Assembly: GCA_009469665.1 (NCBI GenBank)
Contig: SSTB01000190.1
Location: forward strand, 1-19,496
Length of the DNA: 19,496 nucleotides
Origin: Azonexaceae bacterium
Lineage (GTDB): Bacteria; Pseudomonadota; Gammaproteobacteria; Burkholderiales; Rhodocyclaceae
Reading direction: 5' to 3'
The notes below the pieces were generated by a model. The model worked only from the letters and a program-made list of their open reading frames with translations, was not told where the DNA came from and did no database searches. Numbering within the stretch: position 1 is the first letter of the stretch; every line of letters begins with the position of its first letter. Shown here piece by piece: positions 1 through 7,748 of this stretch. The translations under genes were made by a program, and so were the position numbers.

Positions 1-3000
1 GCAACCTTGTGGTCACACTCCATTCTCAGCTATCGCAGCTTGCGCGACGACCTCGAGCGCGTCCTGGGCAATCAGCAGGTTCAGTCGGCTGCCATCGTTG
101 CCAACGAAATCGACCAGGGGCTCAAGCATCGCCTGAGCACCCTGGAGACCATTGCCAGCGGCATCCCCGCCGAGCGGCTGTCGAATCGGCAAGAGCTGCA
201 GACTCTGCTGGAAAGCCGGCCGATCTTGCGGGAACTGTTCAACGACGGCGTCCGCATCGTCGGACCAGATGGCCTGCCGCTGGCTTCGCTGCCCCCTACC
301 CCAGAGCGCATGGCGCCGCTTGACCCGGAGGAGGCCACCCTCGTTGCAGCGCTGCGCGAGGGCCGCAGCTCCGTCGGCCGCCCCGCCATCGGCAAGGGGA
401 GCGACGCCCCCACTCTGGGAATGGCGGCGCCGATTCGCGATGGCTCAGGCGGCATCGTCGCCGCCATCACGGGCAGCACCCGTCTCGGGCAAGCCAGCTT
501 TCTCGACCGCATGATCGCCAGGCGCAGCGACTCCCAGATCGGCTTCCTGGTCATATCACCCCAAGACCGCGTCTTCGTCACCGCCACCGACACCACGCGC
601 GTCGCCAAGCCGATTCCACCCCCCGGCATCAACGCCATGCATGACCGCTACATGAGCGGCTATCAGGGCTACGGCGTCGCAGTCAATTCCCGTGGGGTGG
701 AGGAACTCTCGGCGGCACAACGGGTGGCCACCACCGGTTGGTTCGTCGTCAGCGTTCTCCCCACGGAGGAAGCCTTTGCCCCCATTCATGACCACAGGCG
801 CCAGATCTCGCTGGCCACCCTGCTTCAGTCGTTGATCGCCTGCGCGCTGACCTGGTGGGTCACGGCGCTGCTGCTGCGCAAAAGGCTCAAGCCCATCCTG
901 GCGGCAGCCCGTCAACTCGAGGCGCCCTCCGAGCACCAATCCCTGCCGAAAGAACTCCCCATCGTCTGCGCCGACGAAATTGGCGAACTGGTCGCCGGCT
1001 TCAATGGACTCCTCGATACGGCCCGCAAGCGCGAAGCGATGTTGCGCCAGAAGACGGATGACCTGGCGAGGGAACACCAGATCGCCGACGCGTATGCGAT
1101 TCGCCTGGCCGAGGTGAATGCCCAACTTATGACGCTGATCGAAAACCTGCCCGACCTCCTCTGGATGAAGGACGCCGACGGCATCTACCTGGCCTGCAAT
1201 TCGCGCTTCGAGCAGTTCTTCGGGGCCTGCGCGGCGGACATTCTCGGACGGACCGACTACGATTTCGTCGACCGGGAACTGGCTGATTTCTTCCGCGAGA
1301 ACGACCGCCGGGCCATGGCCAAAGGGGGACCGGCGGTCAATGAGGAATGGATCACCTTCGCCAGCGACGGCCACCGGGAACTGGTGGAGACGACCAAGGC
1401 CCCGGTTCACGATCCCCAGGGCAGGCTGATCGGCGTGCTCGGTATCGGGCACGACATCACGGAGCGCAAACGGAGCGAATTGCTGCTCCAGCAAAGCGAA
1501 CAGCGTTATCGCAATCTGCACGAAAGCCTGCGCGATGCCTTCGCCCGCTGCGATCTCGCCGGCCGCATCGTCGAGTGCAACCACGCCTTTCTCGATCTGC
1601 TCGGCTACGACGAGTCCGAACTCTTGGGCCTCAATTTTCGCCAGATCACGTCGCCACGCTGGCACGAATCCGAAGAAGGCATCCTGCGGGACGAAGTCAT
1701 GGTTTCAGGGGCTTCGAACGTCTACGAGAAGGAATACGTGCACAAGGATGGTCATCTCATCCCGATCGAAATACGGACCTACCTGCTGCGCGACGAACAT
1801 GAACAGCCCGTGGGCATGTGGGCCATCATCCGCGACATTTCGGAGCGCAAACGCCAGGAAAACCTCCTGGCCAATCACCGGCAGCACCTCGAGGCCCTGG
1901 TCGCCGAGCGGACCTCGGAACTGGTCCTGGCCAAGGAGGTGGCCGAATCCGGCAGCCGCGCCAAGAGCACCTTCCTCGCCAACATGAGCCATGAACTGCG
2001 CACGCCGATGAACGCCATCATGGGTATGACGGCGAGCGCCCTGCGGCGCAGCACGGACCCGGAGATTCAATCCCGGCTAGACAAGGTCATCCGGGCGTCA
2101 AAACACCTACTGACGGTCATCAACGACATCCTCGATCTTTCCAAGATCGAGGCCGAGAAGATGGTGCTCGACCGAAGCCCCTTCACCATGCGCGGCCTTG
2201 TCGACGAACTCGACATTCTGGTTCGCGAAAAAGCCGACGAAAAAAGCATCGAGCTATGCTTCGCGCCTGCCGCGGACTGCGCTGCGGAAACCTTGATCGG
2301 GGACGCGGCAAGGCTGCGGCAAATCCTGCTCAACCTGCTTGGCAACGCCATCAAATTTACCGAATCCGGCGGATCGATCACTCTGCGCATCGAGTGTCTA
2401 GAACGCAACGCCGCTGAAGCGCTTTACCGGATGGAGGTCAGCGACACCGGCATCGGCATTCCCGAGGACATCCTGCCGCGGCTGTTCAACGCTTTCGAGC
2501 AGGCCGACAGCACGACGACCCGCAAGTACGGCGGTACCGGCCTCGGACTCGCCATCTGCAAGCGCCTGGTCCAGTTGATGGGCGGGCAGATCGGCGTGCG
2601 CAGCACGCCGGGCCAGGGCAGCACATTCTGGCTCACGGCACGCTTGGGAGTCTGCGCCCCATCAGTCGAGCATGCTCTCCCGGACGACGACGCGGCGGCC
2701 GAACTCAGCGCCCGCTACGCCGGAACACCCATCCTTCTGGCCGAAGACGAACCCCTCAATCAGGAAGTGGCGGCCGAGCTGCTCACCGGCGTGGGGCTCC
2801 ACGTCGACGTGGCCGAAAATGGCCTGCAGGCCGTTGAGCGGGCTCGCGCAAAACCCTACGCCCTGATCATTCTCGATGTGCAAATGCCGCTCATGAGCGG
2901 CAACGACGCAGCCCGCGAAATTCGCGCCCTGCCCGGGTACCAGGGCGTTCCCATTCTCGCCATGACCGCCAACGCCTTCAGCGAAGATCGTCAGGAGTGC

Positions 3001-3120
3001 CTGGACGCCGGCATGAACGACCACATCGGCAAACCGGTCGATCCCGACGCGATGTACCGCATCCTGCTGCACTGGCTGTCCGCCGGAAGCGGGGGGCGAT
3101 CCGGCCCGGCGGGCCCTTGA
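1..3120 (+). CDS. Hybrid sensor histidine kinase with PAS and receiver domains (5' partial)
   Basis: This is a membrane-bound hybrid histidine kinase that should sense a periplasmic signal and pass phosphate from His to an internal Asp. The frame is open to the first base of the window, so the true start and first membrane helix lie upstream. Counting residues from base 7, a Cache-like extracytoplasmic region spans about 10-260. A membrane helix follows at 268-290, then a HAMP linker (285-345) and two PAS domains (about 376-495 and 498-620). The HisKA H-box MSHELRTPMN has phospho-His near 662. The HATPase domain has an N-box Asn near 780 and DTGIGIP near 813. The C-terminal receiver has EDE and phospho-acceptor Asp957 in LDVQMP. 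There is no output domain, so a separate Hpt protein or regulator is expected outside the window. The signal is unknown. Confidence 0.93.
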   Translation, partial: ATLWSHSILSYRSLRDDLERVLGNQQVQSAAIVANEIDQGLKHRLSTLETIASGIPAERLSNRQELQTLLESRPILRELFNDGVRIVGPDGLPLASLPPTPERMAPLDPEEATLVAALREGRSSVGRPAIGKGSDAPTLGMAAPIRDGSGGIVAAITGSTRLGQASFLDRMIARRSDSQIGFLVISPQDRVFVTATDTTRVAKPIPPPGINAMHDRYMSGYQGYGVAVNSRGVEELSAAQRVATTGWFVVSVLPTEEAFAPIHDHRRQISLATLLQSLIACALTWWVTALLLRKRLKPILAAARQLEAPSEHQSLPKELPIVCADEIGELVAGFNGLLDTARKREAMLRQKTDDLAREHQIADAYAIRLAEVNAQLMTLIENLPDLLWMKDADGIYLACNSRFEQFFGACAADILGRTDYDFVDRELADFFRENDRRAMAKGGPAVNEEWITFASDGHRELVETTKAPVHDPQGRLIGVLGIGHDITERKRSELLLQQSEQRYRNLHESLRDAFARCDLAGRIVECNHAFLDLLGYDESELLGLNFRQITSPRWHESEEGILRDEVMVSGASNVYEKEYVHKDGHLIPIEIRTYLLRDEHEQPVGMWAIIRDISERKRQENLLANHRQHLEALVAERTSELVLAKEVAESGSRAKSTFLANMSHELRTPMNAIMGMTASALRRSTDPEIQSRLDKVIRASKHLLTVINDILDLSKIEAEKMVLDRSPFTMRGLVDELDILVREKADEKSIELCFAPAADCAAETLIGDAARLRQILLNLLGNAIKFTESGGSITLRIECLERNAAEALYRMEVSDTGIGIPEDILPRLFNAFEQADSTTTRKYGGTGLGLAICKRLVQLMGGQIGVRSTPGQGSTFWLTARLGVCAPSVEHALPDDDAAAELSARYAGTPILLAEDEPLNQEVAAELLTGVGLHVDVAENGLQAVERARAKPYALIILDVQMPLMSGNDAAREIRALPGYQGVPILAMTANAFSEDRQECLDAGMNDHIGKPVDPDAMYRILLHWLSAGSGGRSGPAGP

Positions 3121-3128
3121 TCGGCGGG

Positions 3129-3162
3129 AAGCCGGACCCGTTCTCCGTCGGCTTTCTCTCTC
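3129..3162 (+). terminator. Possible terminator between convergent genes
   Basis: A hairpin with arms at 3129-3137 and 3147-3154 (AAGCCG pairing with CGGCTT, plus AC/GT past a one-base bulge) is followed by a pyrimidine run, TCTCTCTC. It lies just after the kinase stop, before the convergent flavin reductase gene. The tail is not pure T, so its strength is uncertain. Confidence 0.4.
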
Positions 3163-3709
3163 AGCCCCGCAACTTTCGGCTCAGATCGGCCAGTGCCCGC
3201 ATCTGGGCGGCTACCTGGCCGATCAGCTTGGGGTCGATCAGGTTACCGTCGGCATCGAAGCCGCCGGCAAAGGCGCTGGCGAAGACTTCCGGCTTATTGA
3301 CCACATGCAGGTCGAGGTACACGCAAACCTGGCGCAGGTGGTACTGCGCCCGCGACGTCCCCATGCCCCCGCCGGCCCCCATGATCGCCGCAGCCTTGCC
3401 CGCGAGCAGCGCGTTGTCCGGCTCGCGCGACAGCCAGTCGAGCGCGTTCTTGAGCGCCGGCGCTATCGAGTAGTTGTATTCCGGGCAGGCGAAGACCAGC
3501 GCGTCGGCGGCGCGGGCCTGGTCCATCAGCCGCTGCACCGCGACCGGCCGCTCGGACAGATCGACGTTGTAGAAGGGCACCGCCGAGAGGTCGGCGATTT
3601 CCAGCGTGACGCCCTCCGGCAACTCCGCCATCGCCGCCCGCAATAGACCCGCGTTGGTGGACTGGCGGCGCAGGCTGCCGCAAATACCCAGCAATTTCAG
3701 TTCGTGCAT
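3161..3709 (-). CDS. NAD(P)H-dependent FMN reductase, ChrR/YieF family
   Basis: This is a cytoplasmic flavodoxin-fold reductase that uses NAD(P)H and FMN to reduce quinones, chromate or other acceptors; the true substrate cannot be read from sequence. The 182-residue protein shows the FMN phosphate-binding loop GSLRRQSTN near the N terminus. It also has the family hallmark PEYNYSIAPALKNALDWLSR and a glycine-rich GAGGGMG segment followed by QYHLRQVCVYLD. This order closely matches E. coli ChrR (YieF). The frame stays open 40 codons further upstream. I chose the ATG at 3709 because an AGGAAA ribosome-binding site sits at the right distance and the conserved fold begins directly after it. It stands alone, convergent with the kinase gene, and no partner gene is visible. 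Confidence 0.9.
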   Translation of the reverse strand: MHELKLLGICGSLRRQSTNAGLLRAAMAELPEGVTLEIADLSAVPFYNVDLSERPVAVQRLMDQARAADALVFACPEYNYSIAPALKNALDWLSREPDNALLAGKAAAIMGAGGGMGTSRAQYHLRQVCVYLDLHVVNKPEVFASAFAGGFDADGNLIDPKLIGQVAAQMRALADLSRKLRG

Positions 3710-4233
3710 GTTTGGTTTCCTGTTCTTCAATTGGACAAGATCGGGGTGCGGGGACCGCGACCGGGAGGCGGAGTCCCTCGCAAAGTTAGGCGTGCAAGCG
3801 CCACGGAGAGAGTGTCTTCGCTCAGGCAAACCCCCGTCAATCGGGAACCTGGTGCAATCGATCCCTGTGCCACTCGCACCGTTGATTGAAAAAAGCGCAG
3901 GGCACCGATCGCTGATCGCTGAAGGGCGGGCCGCTGCTCAGGCGCCGACGAAAGGCCGGTGACTCTTCCCTTTTCCCCTCGACAGTGCCGACCGCATTAG
4001 CCGATCAGGACAATCATGCGTCTGCTTAACGTCTTGAAGTACTTCTCCATGGGCGGCGCCTTCCCCGCTACCCTGCGCTTAGAGAAATCCTCGGCATCCC
4101 GCGATCCGGCCTCGACCGCCCTATTCCGGCATCCGTAACGGCGTGGCGTCGGCTCGCTATGCCAAAAAATTGCGTTTCCCCAGCCATGACCTCAGAATCC
4201 GGCGCTGAGAGAATGGGGTCGGCACGGACGGAA
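3710..4233. other. Intergenic stretch without a convincing gene
   Basis: About 520 bp lie between the divergent flavin reductase and deacetylase-caspase genes. It must contain both promoters, but I found no clear -35/-10 pair. It holds one small ORF (4016-4138), a short direct repeat of GATCGCT near 3908-3922, and A-rich patches such as the AAAAAA near 3890. No homology to a protein or RNA family was recognised. Confidence 0.5.
4016..4138 (+). CDS. Possible 40-residue small protein or leader ORF
   Basis: This is a 40-codon ATG-to-TAA frame inside the long gap before the deacetylase-caspase gene. AGGACA lies a few bases before the ATG and could act as a ribosome-binding site. The product begins MRLLNVLKYFSMGG, a short hydrophobic patch with a basic residue, and ends in a polar tail. 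I recognise no family. The ORF could equally be chance in a GC-rich gap, so it is listed only as a candidate. Confidence 0.2.
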   Translation: MRLLNVLKYFSMGGAFPATLRLEKSSASRDPASTALFRHP

Positions 4234-6951
4234 ATGAATCGGACGGTTATCGCTGTAGGCGTCGTGGCTATGCTTGGCCTGGGTCTTGGCATCGGCGCCT
4301 GGCTGGGGAAGGGTGCGCATGTGCCAGCGACTGCCGGGGTGTCAGCGGATCCTTTGGCCGATACTGCCCTGCAGAGGGGGGCCAAGGATGTCCTGGCCGC
4401 CTACCGCCAGATCATTGTCCTCTTTGCCGACGAAAAGGCGCTCTCCGCCTCGGAGCGCGACATTGCCAACCAGGTGGGCCAGGCCCTGTTCCACGAAAAC
4501 CGCGAGCGCATTGCCGCTTTGGAGGCCGCCTTCGATACGCTAGGTGCCAGTGGCCAAGGGCGTTTCGCGATTGTTTCCCGGTTGCTCGATTACGTGGAAA
4601 GCGATCCCGATCTTTACGACGCCGACCGCCTTGCCTTCCGCGAGCTATTGCGCAGCTTGCAGGAGACCTTGGCTCGGGATGGCTCCTTGCCCGCCATCAA
4701 GCTGCACCGGCGCATCGGCGAAGACCTCGATGCGCTCGCCGAGATCGAGCGCAATTACGAAAAGGAAATCCGCCAGGTTTTCGGGCGCTTCGAGAACCGC
4801 GCCATCGAGTTGAAGCGGGAGCGCTGGGAGGACTACGTCGCCAAGCTGAAGATCCGCTACAACCGCGACCAGATTCTCAAGGATCATGGCGTGGTCCTGC
4901 CCTATGCGGCAGCCCCCGAGGCCACCGAGCCGGGAATGCGCGGCAAGGCCAGGCCGGCGAAGGATGAGCGGGAAGGGGAGGTCTTCGGCGCCTCGCTCCC
5001 ACCCAAGACCCTGGTGCTCACCTTCGACGACGGCCCTCACGCCACGTATACCGGCGAGATTGCCGCCATCCTGAAACAGTATGGCGCGCCGGCCATCTTC
5101 TTTCAGGTGGGCAGCAACCTTGGCGCCGTCGGTGCGGACGGCAAGCCCAAACTCGTGCCTCGGGCCGAGGTGAGCCGCAGGCTGCTGGCGGCCGGCTACA
5201 CCCTGGCCAATCACAGCCTGACCCACGCCCAGCTTTCCAAGAAAAGCGGCGACGCCCTGAAGGCCGAGGTGCTCAGCACGGACGAGTTGCTCAAGGCCGT
5301 GGACGCCCGCCGTTCCATCCTCTTCCGCTTTCCCTACGGTGCTCGCAACGCAGAGGGCCTGAAGCTCCTCGAGAGCGCGCATCTGCGCTCCATCATGTGG
5401 AACATCGATTCCCTCGATTGGGCCGACCCGGTGCCGGCCTCCATCGCCGACCGCGTGCTCAAGGAAGTGGCCAGGGAAGGCCACGGCATCATCCTCTTCC
5501 ACGACATCCATGAGCGCACCGTCAAGGCGCTACCTGCCATCCTCGATCGTCTGGTGGCCGAGGGCTACCAATTCGCCGGCTGGGACGGCGAAGGGTTTTC
5601 CGTGGCCAAAGGGGCGGCGCCGGCCGCCGCGGCCACCGCCGCCAGCGTCGCCGGCTATGCGGAATCCTGGGCCATCGTCATCGGCATCGATGATTACGCC
5701 CGCTGGCCCAAGCTCCAATACGCCGTGCGCGATGCCCAGGCGGTGAGGGAGATGCTCGTCGGTCGCTTCGGCTTCGCCGCCGACCACGTGGTGAGCCTGG
5801 AAAACGGTGCCGCCACGCGGGCCGGCATCCTCGCCGCCTTCCACGACAAGCTGGCCCACGCCGGCGTGAAGAAGAACGATCGCCTCTTTGTCTTCTTCGC
5901 CGGCCATGGCGCCACCCGCCAGCTCAGCTCGGGCCGCGACCTTGGCTATATCGTGCCCGTCGAATCCGACCCTGCCCAGCTCGCCACCGACGCCATTCCC
6001 ATGACCGAGTTGCAGAACATTGCCGAAGCCATCACCGCCAAGCACGCACTCTTCATCATGGACGCCTGCTACAGCGGCCTCGGCCTCACCCGCGGGGCCG
6101 GCAACGCCAACTTCTTGCGCGACAACGCCAAGCGCCTCGGCCGCCAGATGCTCACTGCCGGGGGCGGCGACCAATTGGTCGCCGACGGTGGCCCCAACGG
6201 CCACTCGGTCTTTACCTGGGCGCTCCTGCAAGGCCTGGGCGGCAAGGGCGACCTCAACGGCGACGGTCTCATCACCGCCACAGAACTGGCCGCCTACGTC
6301 GCCCCGGCGGTCGCCGCGGCTTCCCGCCAGACGCCGGCCTTCGGCAGCCTGCCCGGTTCCGAAGGCGGGGATTTCGTCTTTGAATTGCCGACCGATACCG
6401 AATTCCTCAGCGCCGAATCCAAACAATTGCCCAGCGAGGCCATTGCGCTCAACGGCAAGCTGGACGCCACCCGCCAGGCAATGCCTGCGACCGTCGGGAC
6501 CGCGGCAGCGCCGCCGCCCGCTCCCGTGCTCGTGAAGGACCTGCAGGGTGGCGACCAGAAGCTCACGCCCCCCACGGCTGTGCCTTCCAGCGCCCGGCAA
6601 TTGGCGCAGCGCGCCAACGACCGTGGGCTGCAGCTCTATCGCGAGAAGCAGTACGCCGAGGCCGAAGCCCAATTTACCGAGGCCCTCAAGCTACGCCCGG
6701 ACTTCGCCCTGGCCGCCAACAACCTCGGCTTCGTGTATTACAAACAGGAAAAATACAAGGAAGCCGCCCGTTGGTTCGAAAACACGCTCAAGATGGACCC
6801 GTCGCGGGCCGTCGCCTACCTCAACCTGGGAGACGCACAAAGCAAGGCCGGCGAAGCGGACAAGGCCAGGAAAGCCTACCAGACCTACCTGGAACTGGCG
6901 CCCAATGGCGCCGGGGCGGCCTATGTGAAGCAGCAACTCGGGACCGGCTGA
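4234..6951 (+). CDS. Polysaccharide deacetylase / caspase-like peptidase / TPR fusion protein
   Basis: This is a 905-residue multidomain protein, probably anchored in the inner membrane and facing the periplasm. An N-terminal hydrophobic helix (about 7-25) is followed by a helical region of unknown family (40-195). The NodB-type deacetylase domain (about 255-455) keeps all its motifs: TFDDGP at 263, HSLTH at 327, RFPYG at 365, DSLDW, and ILFHDIH. The metal and catalytic residues are therefore present. A C14 caspase-like domain starts at about 477 (WAIVIGIDDY). It has the catalytic pair His558 (FAGHGA) and Cys612 (DACYSG), and an EF-hand-like loop at 673-684. TPR repeats fill about 790-895. 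I chose the ATG at 4234 because the signal-anchor starts there and GGACGGA precedes it; in-frame ATGs at 4159, 4186 and 4213 are alternatives. A cell-envelope glycan role is inferred from NodB relatives, and the peptidase target is unknown. Confidence 0.88.
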   Translation: MNRTVIAVGVVAMLGLGLGIGAWLGKGAHVPATAGVSADPLADTALQRGAKDVLAAYRQIIVLFADEKALSASERDIANQVGQALFHENRERIAALEAAFDTLGASGQGRFAIVSRLLDYVESDPDLYDADRLAFRELLRSLQETLARDGSLPAIKLHRRIGEDLDALAEIERNYEKEIRQVFGRFENRAIELKRERWEDYVAKLKIRYNRDQILKDHGVVLPYAAAPEATEPGMRGKARPAKDEREGEVFGASLPPKTLVLTFDDGPHATYTGEIAAILKQYGAPAIFFQVGSNLGAVGADGKPKLVPRAEVSRRLLAAGYTLANHSLTHAQLSKKSGDALKAEVLSTDELLKAVDARRSILFRFPYGARNAEGLKLLESAHLRSIMWNIDSLDWADPVPASIADRVLKEVAREGHGIILFHDIHERTVKALPAILDRLVAEGYQFAGWDGEGFSVAKGAAPAAAATAASVAGYAESWAIVIGIDDYARWPKLQYAVRDAQAVREMLVGRFGFAADHVVSLENGAATRAGILAAFHDKLAHAGVKKNDRLFVFFAGHGATRQLSSGRDLGYIVPVESDPAQLATDAIPMTELQNIAEAITAKHALFIMDACYSGLGLTRGAGNANFLRDNAKRLGRQMLTAGGGDQLVADGGPNGHSVFTWALLQGLGGKGDLNGDGLITATELAAYVAPAVAAASRQTPAFGSLPGSEGGDFVFELPTDTEFLSAESKQLPSEAIALNGKLDATRQAMPATVGTAAAPPPAPVLVKDLQGGDQKLTPPTAVPSSARQLAQRANDRGLQLYREKQYAEAEAQFTEALKLRPDFALAANNLGFVYYKQEKYKEAARWFENTLKMDPSRAVAYLNLGDAQSKAGEADKARKAYQTYLELAPNGAGAAYVKQQLGTG

Positions 6952-7140
6952 TCCGCGACAGCGCAGGAGCAAGAGCGCCTGTCGCCGGGAAATCCATGGT
7001 GGATTGCCGGTTACGGCATCGATCCGGACCGTCGTAATTGCCTGCGCCGTGCCTACTTTCGGTCCTTCCGGAGGCTGGTGAGCGAATTGGGCGTGCATCG
7101 CGCCATCGTCCTGATTGGCCCGCGTCGCGTCGGAAAACCC
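6952..7140 (+). pseudogene. Remnant of an AAA-type (DUF4143-like) ATPase, N-terminal part only
   Basis: The frame right after the TGA of the fusion gene reads QERLSPGNPWW, then RRAYFRSF, then VHRAIVLIGPRRVGK. This is the N-terminal layout, as I recall it, of bacterial AAA ATPases of the AAA_14/DUF4143 type, whose Walker A reads GPRRVGKT. The match stops at the Lys codon (7135-7137): Pro follows in place of Thr, and the frame then runs through unrelated sequence to TAA at 7231-7233. No in-frame ATG exists in the remnant. Start, Walker B, sensor regions and C-terminal half are all missing, so it cannot make the normal protein. It was probably left by deletion or rearrangement. Confidence 0.55.
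6955..6985 (+). terminator. Hairpin just after the fusion gene
   Basis: GCGACAG at 6955-6961 pairs perfectly with CTGTCGC at 6979-6985, and CGC/GCG can extend the stem past a bulged C. It begins 3 bases after the stop codon. No T run follows, so it is at best a weak or Rho-assisted terminator or an mRNA-stabilising stem. It overlaps the ATPase relic, so it may be a coincidence of that sequence. Confidence 0.3.
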
Positions 7141-7232
7141 CCGCCGCGCCCGCAGGGATGCGGGGCGTATCCATCGGCCTTGTCCAGCAGGCCGCGCCGG
7201 ATGAAGACGCTGACGATGCTACGGACGCAATA
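7134..7232 (-). pseudogene. Possible scrap of an IS91-like transposase
   Basis: On the minus strand this short frame reads VRSIVSVFIRRGLLDKAD and, further on, GRGGGF. That resembles a segment of IS91-family transposases where a 'VRRRVLR.FVRRGLL' stretch precedes a 'GGFS' element. The match is recalled, short and weak. No start, catalytic residues or IS ends are visible. It begins directly downstream of hoxW and abuts the point where the ATPase relic loses its match, which would fit a rearrangement junction. Chance resemblance is a real possibility. Confidence 0.25.
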
Positions 7233-7247
7233 ACACCACGACAGCCC

Positions 7248-7748
7248 TCAGCCGCCGAGCAATTCGCAAGCCTCGATCCATGTCGCAGACTCGGGCTTTG
7301 ACATCAGCGTCTGAAGCAAGCGCCAAGCCTCGTCCGCATACCCCGCAGCCGCTTCGCGCAGCCCCTCTCCCAACTCGAAGCGTTCCCCCCGCACGCAGAG
7401 GACAAAGCATTCCGGCGCCGGCCCCTGGCAGGTCCGGGCGAAGACGCGCAAGACGGCGCCGGGTTCCAGGGCGTGAGTGCTGGAGCCGATGTCTGGTGCG
7501 GCTTGCAGGCGGGTGAAGGTATAGGGAGCCGGGGTGCCAGTGCCGGCGTCGATGAAGAGGGCGAGGCGGCGTCCTTCCAGGTCGAGGGCGTGCTCGATGT
7601 TGAGTTGGAAGTCCTCGATCAATTCGATCTCACCAGCCTGGCCGCTAGCTTGGAGCCAGGTTTCGAGGCGCTCCAGCAGCAAGGGGCCGAGGGCGTCGTC
7701 GCCGCGGCTGGGGTTGCCGACGGCGATGACGACGACGGGGGCCGTCAT
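7248..7748 (-). CDS. hoxW: HoxW, hydrogenase maturation endopeptidase
   Basis: This 166-residue protease of the HyaD/HybD/HycI family removes the C-terminal peptide of the hydrogenase large subunit once the Ni-Fe site is loaded. The family signature GNPSRGDDALG is at residues 11-21. Likely Ni-sensing residues are Asp17 or Asp18, Asp67 in FIDAGTG, and His92 in STHALEPG, matching the Glu/Asp-Asp-His pattern known from HybD. It is the last gene of the hox operon. Its ATG overlaps the hoxH stop by 4 bases (ATGA), indicating coupled translation with its substrate. No hoxI or hyp maturation genes follow; the DNA after it is degraded sequence. Confidence 0.92.
   Translation of the reverse strand: MTAPVVVIAVGNPSRGDDALGPLLLERLETWLQASGQAGEIELIEDFQLNIEHALDLEGRRLALFIDAGTGTPAPYTFTRLQAAPDIGSSTHALEPGAVLRVFARTCQGPAPECFVLCVRGERFELGEGLREAAAGYADEAWRLLQTLMSKPESATWIEACELLGG

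Noticed and set aside
3790..3850. Words like GGAGAGAG followed by CTCAGGCAAA that recall a glycine riboswitch
   Set aside because: The two words are only about 20 bases apart with no supporting helices or second aptamer, and the neighbouring genes are not glycine-related.
6949..6951. TGA as selenocysteine or readthrough joining the fusion gene to the ATPase relic
   Set aside because: The TPR region ends naturally before it, and the downstream frame is truncated; no selenocysteine insertion element is apparent.
6991..7016. Small inverted repeats AATCCA-TGG-TGGATT and GCCG-GTTA-CGGC
   Set aside because: They lie within the coding remnant of the ATPase (NPWW region) and are short enough to be chance.
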